Numbered from the stretch's first letter, positions 1 through 9,136 are shown. The stretch: 64,000 bases of DNA from Taklimakanibacter deserti (GCA_003574785.1 QORU01000004.1:372001-436000), one strand, 5' to 3'. Notes: generated by a model not told the origin, from the letters alone. Numbers and translations: made by a program.

Positions 1-804
1 GTTGCACGTAACGGGTGCCAGCTCGCGCACTTTATATTGCTCGAAATCGGGCTTCGCCAGGATGCCGCCTTTGGCCGCGCTCGCTTTGACGATCTGATCG
101 GCGATGGCGCCCTTGTAGAAAGCATCAGGCCCCTTCTCCGAGATTCGCGCAAGCGACGCGGCGAGATCGGCCTGGACCAGCCGGTCGCCCGCGCCATAGG
201 GCTTGCCGTCCGCCTTGATGAAGATCGCCGCCGCCGCCTTGTCCGCTGCGAGCCGCTTGGCGCCGCCCGCGAGGATCGTGGCGTCGCCCTGCCCCAGCAC
301 GAAGCCGTCCTTGGCCAGGCGGATGGCGGGCTCGAGCACTTGCTGGCGGGTGAGCGTGCCATATTTCTCGCGCGCCATTTCGAAGCCCGCCACCGATCCC
401 GGCACGCCGACCGCGAGATAGCCATCGAGGCTCGCCCCCTTGATCGGATTGCCGTCCTTGTCGAGATACATGTCCTTGGTCGCGGCCAAGGGCGCCCTTT
501 CGCGGAAATCGAGGAAGGTCGACTTGCCGTCCTTGAAGCGGATGGTCATGAAGCCGCCGCCCCCGATATTGCCGGCCGAGGGATAGACGACCGCCAGCGC
601 ATAGCCGACGGCGACCGCGGCATCGATCGAATTGCCGCCTTTCTTCAGCACCTCGACGCCGATCTCGGAGGCGAGACGCTGCGCCGTCACCACCATGCCA
701 TGCTCGCCCTTCACCGGCGCCGGTGAGGCGGCGAAGCTCTCGGCGGCAATGGACAAAATGAAACCGAAGCTGATGACGACGGTTCTCAGGCGCATCATGG
801 GCAT
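1..804 (-). CDS. ggt: Gamma-glutamyltransferase, N-terminal 268 codons (3' end outside window)
   Basis: Gamma-glutamyltransferases are periplasmic N-terminal-nucleophile hydrolases that cleave the gamma-glutamyl bond of glutathione and related peptides. The visible part starts at ATG 804 behind AAGGGGAAG and carries a signal peptide (about residues 1-23, ending SFAA). It then shows the family motifs GGNSIDAAVA, GGGGFM and FLDFRERAP, whose Arg binds the substrate alpha-carboxylate in characterised members. Reading stays open to base 1, ending in ELAPVTCN just before the expected YRGY segment. The autoprocessing Thr and the small subunit lie beyond the left edge. A second ATG two codons in is an alternative start. 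Family assignment is firm; the substrate is not determinable. Confidence 0.9.
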   Translation of the reverse strand, partial: MPMMRLRTVVISFGFILSIAAESFAASPAPVKGEHGMVVTAQRLASEIGVEVLKKGGNSIDAAVAVGYALAVVYPSAGNIGGGGFMTIRFKDGKSTFLDFRERAPLAATKDMYLDKDGNPIKGASLDGYLAVGVPGSVAGFEMAREKYGTLTRQQVLEPAIRLAKDGFVLGQGDATILAGGAKRLAADKAAAAIFIKADGKPYGAGDRLVQADLAASLARISEKGPDAFYKGAIADQIVKASAAKGGILAKPDFEQYKVRELAPVTCN

Positions 805-983
805 GATCGCTTCCCCTTGGATCAATCTATAGTGCCGTCCAGCCCTATTCTCCACCGGCCGTGGCGGAAGCGCGATATATTTCTGAAGCCTTGCGATTTT
901 CGCTGGCATTTCCTGGCGTTCTGGATTTAGATGACGTTGCGTCAATACACAAAGTGCCACTGAACCATTCAAGGAGCATTTTG

Positions 984-1298
984 ATGAGATTGTTGACCCG
1001 TCAAATCTCGATCCTGCTGTTTTTGGGCGCGGCTCCGATGGCCGCTCATGGCGCAGAGCCCTTGAGCAAATCGGACTCATCCACGGTCAAGATCGAGAGA
1101 ATCGGCACTCTGGGCCTGGAGAAAGCGCAGAAAGGCGATGGCGCGATCGCGATCTTCACGCCGCTCGAGGCAAAGGTGATCACCTGCAGCGGCTCATGCG
1201 GTGGCCAGCCCGTCGGAAGCTGGACATGCCCCGCCGACCAGAGCTGCTCGCTCGATTGCACGACGAACCCGCCGACCAGGTCCTGCTATACGCCATAA
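984..1298 (+). CDS. Small secreted cysteine-rich protein, unknown function
   Basis: A 104-residue product starting at ATG 984, chosen because AAGGAG lies 7 nt upstream; the frame is open further upstream but without a ribosome site. Residues 1-23 form a signal peptide ending in AAHGA. The mature part ends in a Cys-rich tail (CSGSCGG, CPADQSCSLDC, CYTP) with seven cysteines in about 35 residues, suggesting disulfides outside the cytoplasm. It lies directly upstream of a NarL-type regulator on the same strand (127 nt to that gene's likely GTG). I do not recognise the family. Confidence 0.6.
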   Translation: MRLLTRQISILLFLGAAPMAAHGAEPLSKSDSSTVKIERIGTLGLEKAQKGDGAIAIFTPLEAKVITCSGSCGGQPVGSWTCPADQSCSLDCTTNPPTRSCYTP

Positions 1299-1425
1299 GT
1301 GAGAGGCGCCGATGTCCGGCGCGCCGCCACATAAATGTCAAAGGTGCGGGATATATGTGTCGCTCCTGCCCGACAGCCTTCTTGTCGAAACGGCTCAGCG
1401 TTGGGAATCGGTCCGGAGGTCACAC

Positions 1426-2058
1426 GTGCCGATTAAGCTCTTTATATTGGGCGCCGTGCGCTTGCATCGCGACGGATTAGCCCTTCAACTTGAACGCTGT
1501 TCGAATGTGCAGGTCATCGGCACAGGCATGTTGGACGACGCGATACGGTCGCTTCGATCGGTTCCTGCTGATGTTGCATTGCTCGATACGGTCCAGCTTG
1601 AAATCACCGCGGTGGTTGATGCCTTGCGGCAATCGCTCCGGCAGCTCCGGATTGTCGCGATCGGCGTGCGCGAGGTCGAAAGCGAGGTGCTTGCCTGCGC
1701 GGCCGCCGGCGTTGACGGCTACGTGCGGAGGGATGCCGCGGCCGACGAAGTCGTCACCGTTGTTGAAAGCGTCATGCACAACGAACTGATTTGCTCGCCC
1801 AAGGTCGCCGCGTCGCTGTATCATTCGGTTGCTGCGCAGGGCGCCAATGGCGGCGCTGCACTGACGGTTCGCGAGCTTCAGGTCGTCGAGTTGATGGGTC
1901 GCGGCCTATCCAACAAGGAGATCTCCCAAAATCTCCACATCGAGACCTGTACCGCCAAGAATCACGTCCAGAACATATTGCAGAAGCTCGGCGTCCACCG
2001 TCGGAGCCAAGCGGCGGCAAAGGTCAGAAGTTCGATCAGCCGGCAGCGTTTCGGCTGA
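1426..2058 (+). CDS. NarL/LuxR-family regulator with degenerate receiver domain
   Basis: A 210-aa response-regulator-like protein: receiver-type domain (residues 1-120) and LuxR helix-turn-helix (about 145-205; LTVRELQVVELMGRG, SNKEI, KNHVQNILQKLGV). The start is taken as GTG 1426 because GGAGG sits 6 nt upstream and the receiver begins at once (PIKLFIL); an upstream ATG at 1312 would add 38 unrelated residues. The acidic pair normally following the first strand is replaced (ILGAVRLHRDG instead of a DD motif), the conserved Ser/Thr is Gly-Val, and the Lys before the last helix is Arg (VRRDA). Only the phospho-acceptor-like Asp54 (LLD) remains, so phosphorylation is doubtful. No histidine kinase is adjacent. 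Confidence 0.8.
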   Translation: MPIKLFILGAVRLHRDGLALQLERCSNVQVIGTGMLDDAIRSLRSVPADVALLDTVQLEITAVVDALRQSLRQLRIVAIGVREVESEVLACAAAGVDGYVRRDAAADEVVTVVESVMHNELICSPKVAASLYHSVAAQGANGGAALTVRELQVVELMGRGLSNKEISQNLHIETCTAKNHVQNILQKLGVHRRSQAAAKVRSSISRQRFG

Positions 2059-2111
2059 CCTTTGGCACACACCCGCTGGTTTTTTGTCCGTCCACTGTTT
2101 TTTTGTTTGGT

Positions 2112-3989
2112 CTAGACCAGTCCGGCGGCGTGCAGCCGCATCAACGCCATGGCGCTGACGGGATGCGCCGGCGGGATGCCGGCCAATGCGAAACCTTCGC
2201 CGACGCCTTGCTTCGCGCCCGCAAGGACGCCGAGATCCTGCATTGTCTTGATCCACGCATCGACGTCCGACGCGCCCAGCATCGCCACTTTCCGAAAATC
2301 CGGCAGTCCGGCGCCGACGCGAGAGAGATCGAGGACAGGACGTACCGCTGAACCGAGGACGAGCTCGAACAGCGCATTGACCCTCTGTTCGCCCCGACTA
2401 GCATGGACGCCTTTGAACAGCGGGTGATGCCCCAGGATCAAAGCCGCAAAGCCGACGACATGGGCGGACGCAATTGCGGCGCCGTCGCGGGCCGCCAGTC
2501 CACCGCCCGGAACGCTCGAAATGACGGCGACGCCCGGCGCGCAGACCCCGAGTTGGGGGCCGGCGCCGCTGAAATTCGTCGCGAATATGCCGGAGGGACC
2601 GATCAATTCGGGAACCGCTGTCAACGCATGACGCGTGTCGGCCGGAAATGCTCCAACCCTGCCGACTGCCGAGACGCAAAGTACGCCCGGGACCGTGCCG
2701 GGAAATCGTACTGGACCGCCTTCATCCCCCGATGTCGCAATGCAGGCGACGCCCCTGAGCCGGGCTTCGACGATCTTGCGGGCGACAAGCTCCGAGACCT
2801 GATTGGCGCTGACACCGATATGGACGATATCGATCTCGCTCTCGATACATTGATCCAAGGCCTCGATCAGATCGCTGAAACGGCCGCCCGGAGATAGTTT
2901 GAACACATGGATCTCGGCGCCGGGCGCAATGCCCAACACGCCTATTGCCGCATCGCCGGTGCCGGCGATGACGCCTGCGCAATGCGTGCCTTGGCCGATC
3001 TCGTCCCGGGTCCAGTCCTTGGCGCCGCTGCCACCGGTCAGGTCCACGCCCTTCGCCACATGGCGAAGCAAGGGGTGGCTGTTGTCGCAGCCCGAATCGA
3101 TCAGGCCAATCCTCACGCCGGTGCCTGTCAGCCCGGCGGCGAGTTGGTCGAGGCCCATTGATTCCCGTCCCCAGGCGGGCCCCTTTTCGCCCGCCGGTTT
3201 GGCGGTGTCGGCAGGGGACAGCGGACGGAGGCGGACGACATTTGGCCCGGCCGGATCGAGGACTGGACGCTGCATGAAGCATTCCCAATGATCGGCTGCC
3301 GGCTGCACATAGACGGCACCGACGTCATCGAGGTCGGCCTCGGCATCGAGGATCGTGACGCTGGCCGCTCCCGCCTGATCGGTGATGGCGAGGGCGCCAA
3401 AATTGCGGCCAAGAACGGTGACGCTTGCGCCGGCGAGCGGCTGATCGCGCTCGCCAAGAACCTGGAATTGGACCTCTCGGCGCTGCCGCGGTGTGGGAGC
3501 CATCCGGCTCGACCGCGGCGCAGCAAGAGATGCCGGGAACTTCGACAGCCCGGTTTCAATGCGCGCATCCTCTTCAATCACGACATGCGGCGGAGCGCTC
3601 TGCCGCATGGCTTCGGCGCGCTGATCATCCATCCGCGCGACGATGATTTCCTGAGCGCCAGGCTGGGCGGTCGCGCCCGGTCCCTTTGAACCCTTCGGAC
3701 GCAACCGGCGAAGGACTTCAACATCCTCCATCCGCTTCAGGCTTTCATGGATCGCATTGCTGGGCGATGCGGCAAGGTCTGCAAGCATTCGGGGGGCGAC
3801 CAGATATTGCCGCTTGCGGCGCGCGAGCACGCCTGCCGTGCCACGGTTGGCTTCGGACGCTTCGCTCCATGTCTTGTTGACGCTCGATGTCTCGCTGGGA
3901 CCTGCCGACGTCTGGGCCGCGGCTTGCGTCCGTTTCGATCCGCCTGATCTCCCCGCGTGGTCGCCATTCTTCGGGTGCTGCTCGGCCAT
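2112..3989 (-). CDS. Subtilisin-like (S8) protein lacking the catalytic serine
   Basis: A 625-aa protein with a Ser/Ala/Arg-rich N-terminus (1-60), a middle part with a carboxypeptidase-regulatory-like beta segment (about 172-225) and a subtilase domain (about 275-600). Asp298 (GLIDSGCD) and His336 (GQGTHCAGV) of the triad are present. The GTSMASPH box reads GAAIASAH, so the nucleophile position is Ala505. The oxyanion Asn position is Asp422 (TSGDEG). No clear signal peptide is seen. ATG 3989 follows AAGGAG at 9 nt. The fold is clear, but proteolysis is unlikely; a binding or scaffold role is an inference. The next gene upstream on the same strand (113 nt away) encodes a Gln/Ala-rich protein and may be co-transcribed. 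Confidence 0.8.
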   Translation of the reverse strand: MAEQHPKNGDHAGRSGGSKRTQAAAQTSAGPSETSSVNKTWSEASEANRGTAGVLARRKRQYLVAPRMLADLAASPSNAIHESLKRMEDVEVLRRLRPKGSKGPGATAQPGAQEIIVARMDDQRAEAMRQSAPPHVVIEEDARIETGLSKFPASLAAPRSSRMAPTPRQRREVQFQVLGERDQPLAGASVTVLGRNFGALAITDQAGAASVTILDAEADLDDVGAVYVQPAADHWECFMQRPVLDPAGPNVVRLRPLSPADTAKPAGEKGPAWGRESMGLDQLAAGLTGTGVRIGLIDSGCDNSHPLLRHVAKGVDLTGGSGAKDWTRDEIGQGTHCAGVIAGTGDAAIGVLGIAPGAEIHVFKLSPGGRFSDLIEALDQCIESEIDIVHIGVSANQVSELVARKIVEARLRGVACIATSGDEGGPVRFPGTVPGVLCVSAVGRVGAFPADTRHALTAVPELIGPSGIFATNFSGAGPQLGVCAPGVAVISSVPGGGLAARDGAAIASAHVVGFAALILGHHPLFKGVHASRGEQRVNALFELVLGSAVRPVLDLSRVGAGLPDFRKVAMLGASDVDAWIKTMQDLGVLAGAKQGVGEGFALAGIPPAHPVSAMALMRLHAAGLV

Positions 3990-4102
3990 GACATGTCACT
4001 CCTTGGACAATGGATATTGCGACCCCATTGATGGGCGGGCCTTCGGGTCGCCGAGGGAGGGCAACCCGAAGGCCGCTAGGGGCTCGGAATCAACCTACCT
4101 AC

Positions 4103-4678
4103 CTAATGGACCCATCCCTGGCGGAACTGCTCCGGCTGCTGCGCTGCCAGATACGGTGCAAGCTGCGTCATCGCCTGTTGCTGCGGCCCTGGATTGATCG
4201 CGGTCTGCCCGCCCCATCCATAGGATTGGGGAATGGCCTGGCCGATCTGACCGGCGGCGAAGACGCCACCCATGCCTTGGCCAATCTGCGGCTGCCAACC
4301 CATTGCCGGTTGCGCAAATTGCTGAGCCGCCAGGTGCTGAACGATCTGTTGCAGCGCCTGTGCGCACTGGACCGCGTGCGCGGCTTGTCTTGCCGCAATC
4401 TGCTGGGCGGCCTGGACGGCCGACTGAACCGGGTGGAGCACCTGCTGCTGCGGCGTGTTCAGTTGCGAGAGATACGGCGCCGCCCATGGGTTCTGCTGCG
4501 CGAAGGCTGCGTAAGGAACGGCACCGCTGCCTAGGCTGCCATAGCCTGTGCCGACCGCTCCGCTGCCGACGGGGCCGAAGACCCCGGGGTTGAACTGGCC
4601 GCCGACGGCCGGATTGAACTGCTGGGCGAGGTAGGGTTCATAGTTTCCGTAAATCCCACTGGTGTGAAACGCTGTCAT
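4103..4678 (-). CDS. Gln/Ala/Gly-rich low-complexity protein, unknown function
   Basis: A 191-aa protein with very biased composition: N-terminal Gly/Pro/Tyr-rich stretch, then Gln/Ala-rich probable helices (about residues 75-125, with runs such as QQIAARQAAHAVQ) and a C-terminal Gly/Gln part. No signal peptide or known domain is visible. ATG 4678 follows GGAG at 8 nt. It is on the same strand as, and 113 nt upstream of, the Ser-less subtilisin-like gene, so joint expression is plausible. The composition recalls self-assembling or surface-coating proteins, but no function can be assigned. Confidence 0.55.
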   Translation of the reverse strand: MTAFHTSGIYGNYEPYLAQQFNPAVGGQFNPGVFGPVGSGAVGTGYGSLGSGAVPYAAFAQQNPWAAPYLSQLNTPQQQVLHPVQSAVQAAQQIAARQAAHAVQCAQALQQIVQHLAAQQFAQPAMGWQPQIGQGMGGVFAAGQIGQAIPQSYGWGGQTAINPGPQQQAMTQLAPYLAAQQPEQFRQGWVH

Positions 4679-4897
4679 ATCGGCTCTCCGTATTTGCTGC
4701 GTTAAGGTGGTGATGCCGAAAAGCGATGCATCGGCGATGTGTGTGTCTGCATCGCTCCGACTGAGGCGAGGCTAGGCTCGGTGCCGATTGATGTGAATGA
4801 GCCAAAACGGGCCCCGAAACGACTGTTGCACACGGGCCGAATGGCCTGATCCGAATGGCTCAGATCGCGAGGATGTCGTTGCTCCGCAAAGGCAAAC

Positions 4898-5674
4898 CTA
4901 TGTGGTATGCGCAGCCGGGATCTTGACCGGCCTGCCGGCGACGATCAACTGCAGCACGTCATGCTCGTTGGTCTCGGCGATCACCCTTTCCCCGACATTC
5001 TCACCACGCTTCAGCACCATGATGCGGTCGCCGACGGCGAAGATATCCTGAAGCCGGTGCGAGATGATGATCTGGGCGACGCCGTGCTTCTTCAGCTCCA
5101 GCATGGTCTCGAGCAATCGCTGCGTGGCCGTCACCGAAAGATTGGCCGTCGGCTCGTCGAGGATGATGACGCGCGGGTCGAATGAAATGGCGCGCGCGAT
5201 GGCGACCGACTGCTGACGGCCGCCCGACAGGCTCTCGACTTTCTGATGCACCGAATTGACGTCGACCTTGAGGCGCTTCAGCACGCCATCGGCCTCTTCA
5301 TACATCTTCCTGCGGTCGACGAACCAGCCTTTGACGGGCCAGCGCCCGAGAAAGATGTTCTGCCCGACATCCATGTTCCCGCAGAGCGCGAAATCCTGGT
5401 AGATCATCTCGATGCCGGCGGCGCGGCTCTCATGCGGTCCGCGGAAATTGGCTGGGCTTCCGCCGACGATGATCTCTCCCGAATCGCGGTGATAGGCGCC
5501 GGTCATGATTTTCATCAGCGTCGATTTTCCGGCGGAGTTATCGCCGACCAGCCCCAGGATCTCGCCAGGATAGAGCTTGAGATCGACGCCGCGCAGCGCC
5601 TGCACGGCGCCGAACGCCTTGCTGATGTCGCGCATCTCGACGATGGGCGCTTGCGGCTCAGCCTGCCTTGCCAT
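4898..5674 (-). CDS. Sugar ABC importer ATPase, single-domain type
   Basis: A 258-aa ABC ATPase of the carbohydrate-uptake CUT2 branch, powering the importer with the fused permease upstream. Walker A reads GDNSAGKST (usually GDNGAGKST), the signature is LSGGRQQ, Walker B VIILDEPTA and the H-loop IISHR. Most CUT2 ATPases (RbsA, XylG) are tandem proteins near 500 aa; this is a one-domain form like FrcA. Its start lies inside the end of the permease gene (17-nt overlap), indicating translational coupling. It ends the operon binding protein, permease, ATPase. Substrate unknown. Confidence 0.9.
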   Translation of the reverse strand: MARQAEPQAPIVEMRDISKAFGAVQALRGVDLKLYPGEILGLVGDNSAGKSTLMKIMTGAYHRDSGEIIVGGSPANFRGPHESRAAGIEMIYQDFALCGNMDVGQNIFLGRWPVKGWFVDRRKMYEEADGVLKRLKVDVNSVHQKVESLSGGRQQSVAIARAISFDPRVIILDEPTANLSVTATQRLLETMLELKKHGVAQIIISHRLQDIFAVGDRIMVLKRGENVGERVIAETNEHDVLQLIVAGRPVKIPAAHTT

Positions 5675-7934
5675 GTTCGCCCCCTTCTTCCTGCTGCGTG
5701 CGTTGCCAGAGCTGTCGGAGTCTTCCGAAAATATTGGCTTGCCGGAGCCAGATGTCGATCAGCACCGCGGCGATGAGGATGAGCCCGATGAAGACATTGA
5801 CCCAGTGCTGCGGCAGCACGATCGAGCGGCCGTCCGCGGTGATGATGTTCAATTGCAGAAGCGCCCGCACCAGCGTGATGACGGCGGCGCCCGCGAGCGA
5901 TCCGATGATCGTGCCATAGCCGCCGAAGATCGATCCGCCGCCGATGATCACCGCGGCGATCGCGTCGAGCTCGCGGAATTGCCCCGCCACCGGATTGAAG
6001 CTGCGAAAATAGGCGACATTGATGATGCCAGCCATGGCAGCGCAAGCGCCGGCAAGGACGAGCGACAGGAATCTGACGCGGCCCGTATGGATGCCGGCAT
6101 AGGCGGCGGCGCGCAGATTGCCGCCGGTCGCCAGCACCTGCTGTCCGAAAGGCATGAGACCAAGGACGATGCCGGCAATGACCGCGACGAACAGCGTCCA
6201 CAGGGTCTGCACGCTGACCGCCTCCGCCAGGGAGCGCATCAGCCCTTCCGGCAATTGCACACCCCAGTAGTAAAGGATGTCGCCGATCTTGCGCCCGAGC
6301 AGGTTGAACTTCTCCGGGAAACCGGTGAGCTGCTGGCCGGCGGTGATCCAGGCGGCGAGCCCGCGCGCGATATAGTACATGCCGAGGGTGGCGATGAAGG
6401 AGGGCAGCCCGAAACTCACCGTCAGCACGCCATTGGCGACGCCGGCGCCGACGCCGGCTAGCATCCCCAGGGCCACCGCCGTCATCGGGTCGGCGCCCAG
6501 CACTTTCAGACTATAGGCGGCGGTACTGCCGGCGAGTGCCAGGATGGCACCGACCGAGAGATCGATATCACCACAGGCAATGACATAGGTGAGGCCCACC
6601 GTCAGCAGGGCGACCTCGGTGAAATTGAGCAGAATGGCAAAGGTGTTGGGCAGGTTCCACCAGTAATCGGGCCTGAGATAGAGGCCGACGAGCCACAGGA
6701 CCACCACCAGGACGATCGCCAGCGCATCGCGGCGGGCGAAGAATTTTCCAAGCCCGCGCGCCGTGAGCGCCTTGTCGCTGGCGATCGTGCCGCGGGTCTG
6801 GATGCCTTCCATGGCGACGCCGCCGCTTTCGAAGGGCGGCGGCGGCGGCTTGCCGGTGAGCCAGGCCCAGAAGCGGGCCGGAAGCTGGCGCCGCAGGACG
6901 AAGGGCTCGATCAGCACCGCGATCACCAGGATCAGGCCGAGGAATGCCGGCACCGCGCCCGCCGGCAACTGGCTGGTCGCATTCACGGTGACGTCGACAC
7001 CGTCGATCTTGACGATCCGGGTCGTCGGCCAGCCTTCGCGCAGCACCTTGTTGATCAACACGGTCAGCACCGCGCCGAGGCAGCTTCCCGCGATCCGCCC
7101 CCTGCCGCCGAGGATCGATGCCCCGCCGATGATCACCGAGGCAATGACGATCAGCTCGGCGCTGAGGCCGAATTGCGACGTGACGCCCTTGTCCTGGGCG
7201 ATCGCCATGAGGCCCGCCAGCGTCGCCGACAGCGCCGAGAACAGATAGGCGCGGATGCGCACCCAGCGCGTCGGGATGCCGGCATAGATCGCTGCCTGCT
7301 CATTGCCGCCCGTGGCGAAAGTCTCATAGCCCCAGCGGGTCTTGGCGAGGACGACGGCGCCGATCACGGCCACCACGATGAAGATCACGATCTGGTTGTT
7401 GAAACCGAGGTCGTTGGTCTCGCTGATCTGGAAGAAGGACTTGTAGATCTGCGCCTTGGCTGGATAGGCGATGTTCTTGCCGCCGGTGAGGCCCAGCACC
7501 AGGCCGCGGCCGATGAGCAGCATGGTGAGCGTGGCGATGAAGGCCGGCACCCGCAAGACCGTCACCAGCACGCCGTTGATCAGGCCGATCGCCGCACCGA
7601 GCAGGATGCAGAAGGAGAGCGCCGGAACCAGGCCGAGATTAAAGTGGGTCGGCGAGAACAGGATCGAGAAGGCGACGCCGACCAGGCCATAGATCGAGCC
7701 GACCGACAGATCGAGATCCTTGTTGACGATGACGAAGGTCATGCCGACGGCCATGACGCCGTAGCGGGCGGAGTCGCGTAGAAGTGCGTGCAACGCGTCC
7801 GGCGTTCCGAAGAAGGCCGGGTTGATCAACGCACCGCCGATATAGAGAAGCGCCATCAGCGCCAGCAGGCCCACTTCCCAGCTGCCGAAAAACTGCCGCG
7901 GATGGCGGATTTGAACGGTCACGGCGCAGAGCAC
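5658..7934 (-). CDS. Sugar ABC importer permease, two permease domains fused
   Basis: A 758-aa inner-membrane protein consisting of two consecutive RbsC-type permease domains (about 1-355 and 395-745) joined by a Pro/Gly-rich linker (GKPPPPPFESGG). Each half repeats the family signatures: KDLDLSVGSI and CGDIDLSVGAI, then IIGGASILGG and IIGGGSIFGG. Related permeases are single-domain, near 330 aa, and dimerise; here both halves are in one chain, matching a single-domain ATPase downstream. The start is GTG 7934 (GTG 7922 is an in-frame alternative; neither has a strong ribosome site). A GC-rich hairpin separates it from the binding-protein gene. Confidence 0.9.
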   Translation of the reverse strand: MLCAVTVQIRHPRQFFGSWEVGLLALMALLYIGGALINPAFFGTPDALHALLRDSARYGVMAVGMTFVIVNKDLDLSVGSIYGLVGVAFSILFSPTHFNLGLVPALSFCILLGAAIGLINGVLVTVLRVPAFIATLTMLLIGRGLVLGLTGGKNIAYPAKAQIYKSFFQISETNDLGFNNQIVIFIVVAVIGAVVLAKTRWGYETFATGGNEQAAIYAGIPTRWVRIRAYLFSALSATLAGLMAIAQDKGVTSQFGLSAELIVIASVIIGGASILGGRGRIAGSCLGAVLTVLINKVLREGWPTTRIVKIDGVDVTVNATSQLPAGAVPAFLGLILVIAVLIEPFVLRRQLPARFWAWLTGKPPPPPFESGGVAMEGIQTRGTIASDKALTARGLGKFFARRDALAIVLVVVLWLVGLYLRPDYWWNLPNTFAILLNFTEVALLTVGLTYVIACGDIDLSVGAILALAGSTAAYSLKVLGADPMTAVALGMLAGVGAGVANGVLTVSFGLPSFIATLGMYYIARGLAAWITAGQQLTGFPEKFNLLGRKIGDILYYWGVQLPEGLMRSLAEAVSVQTLWTLFVAVIAGIVLGLMPFGQQVLATGGNLRAAAYAGIHTGRVRFLSLVLAGACAAMAGIINVAYFRSFNPVAGQFRELDAIAAVIIGGGSIFGGYGTIIGSLAGAAVITLVRALLQLNIITADGRSIVLPQHWVNVFIGLILIAAVLIDIWLRQANIFGRLRQLWQRTQQEEGGEHGKAG

Positions 7935-7976
7935 ACCAGCATTGAGGTCATGTCATCCGCGCGCTCGTGACGGGTC

Positions 7977-8000
7977 GCGGGAGGGTCCATGCCCTCCCGC
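7977..8000 (-). terminator. Intercistronic hairpin between binding-protein and permease genes
   Basis: GCGGGAGGG, six loop bases, CCCTCCCGC: a perfect 9-bp stem in the 97-nt gap after the binding-protein stop. No U-run follows, so it probably stabilises the upstream message or limits read-through rather than fully terminating. This is common where a binding protein is needed in excess over its permease. Confidence 0.55.
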
Positions 8001-8031
8001 TTCTACCAGATACTCGTACCGTGCGGCAGGG

Positions 8032-9117
8032 CTAGTTTTCAAAGCGCTTGCCGATATTGCCGACGGTGTCCTTCGTCACCAGCTGGGCACGTGTATCGAG
8101 ATTGGCCGCCGAGATGCCGCGGTCGATCTGCAGGTAGAGCTGCATCACCGGCCAGAAACCCTGCAGGAAGGGCTGCTGGCCGAGCGCGCCGGTGAGATCG
8201 CCGCTCTTCATGCCCTCTTGCTGAGCCGGACCCAGATCGAAGCCATAGGAGCAGATCTTGCCGCCCATCTTCAATTGCGCGATGGCCTTGACCAGCGCCG
8301 GCGTGAAGACGTTGTTGGCGGCGAAAGCGCCCACCACGTCGCCGCGCTGCTCGATGAGACCGATGATGCTGTTCACCGGATCATTCGCATCCGCCGGGAT
8401 GCCGACGCTTTCAGGCCCGGCATCGACCTTGAAATTGTCGAGCGTGCCGGCGGCCTTCAAAGCGGCGACGGTCGCGCCATAGGCCGATGTCACCCGGTTG
8501 TTGACCTCGATATTGCCCATGCCGGTGTCGTTCGGGAAAATGATCGATCCCTTGGTGATTTTGTTGTCGGCAAGGCATTGCGCCAGGGCCTGGCCGGCGA
8601 TCGCCGCCGCGGACGCATCCTGCCCGGTATGGCTGAGGCCGAGGCGGTTATGGATCTTGGGATCGAAGGAGTTGGTCGTCGCCACCGGGATGCCGTTCTT
8701 CTCTGCGGTCTTGACGATGTCGTCATAGGCGCCGACTTGCGGCGTGGTCAGGATCAGGCCGTCGATGGTCGGATCCTGGATGACCTGGTTGAGGATCTCG
8801 ATCTCACGCGCCGGATCGTCGGTCGGCGATTCCGAGCCGAGCAGCAGGATCTTGGCGCCGATCATGTTGCCGGCGACGGTCGCGCCGACATAGACCGGAT
8901 CGAAGAAGCCGTTGCCCGCGGTATGCGTGACGATGGCGAAGGTCAGATGGCCGTCGGCGGAATGGAAGTTCTTGGTGCCTTCCGCCTCCTTGGCGGCGTC
9001 CTCGAAACTGTAGCCGCCGACAGCCTTGGTGATGGTGCCGGAGTCCTGGGCTCCGGCGCTCGCGGACATCAGCACCGCCAGCGACAATGCGCTTACCGAC
9101 ACGAGCAGCGTCTTCAT
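8032..9117 (-). CDS. Periplasmic sugar-binding protein (importer 1)
   Basis: A 361-aa type-I periplasmic binding protein (Peripla_BP_4 family) that should deliver a sugar or sugar alcohol to the fused permease encoded downstream. The start is ATG 9117, preceded by GGGAGGAAATC; an in-frame extension of 70 codons upstream has no ribosome site and no signal peptide. Residues 1-22 are a signal peptide (ASAGA before QDSG). Family features include TFAIVTHTAGNGFF at the first strand, DGLILTTPQ and PVATTNSFD. It heads the operon with permease and ATPase. A GntR-type operator lies about 30 nt upstream of the start. Confidence 0.9.
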   Translation of the reverse strand: MKTLLVSVSALSLAVLMSASAGAQDSGTITKAVGGYSFEDAAKEAEGTKNFHSADGHLTFAIVTHTAGNGFFDPVYVGATVAGNMIGAKILLLGSESPTDDPAREIEILNQVIQDPTIDGLILTTPQVGAYDDIVKTAEKNGIPVATTNSFDPKIHNRLGLSHTGQDASAAAIAGQALAQCLADNKITKGSIIFPNDTGMGNIEVNNRVTSAYGATVAALKAAGTLDNFKVDAGPESVGIPADANDPVNSIIGLIEQRGDVVGAFAANNVFTPALVKAIAQLKMGGKICSYGFDLGPAQQEGMKSGDLTGALGQQPFLQGFWPVMQLYLQIDRGISAANLDTRAQLVTKDTVGNIGKRFEN

Positions 9118-9136
9118 GATTTCCTCCCATATGTTG

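Noticed and set aside
861..983. Upstream extension of the small secreted Cys-rich protein
   Set aside because: The extension would hide the signal peptide; AAGGAG lies just before ATG 984.
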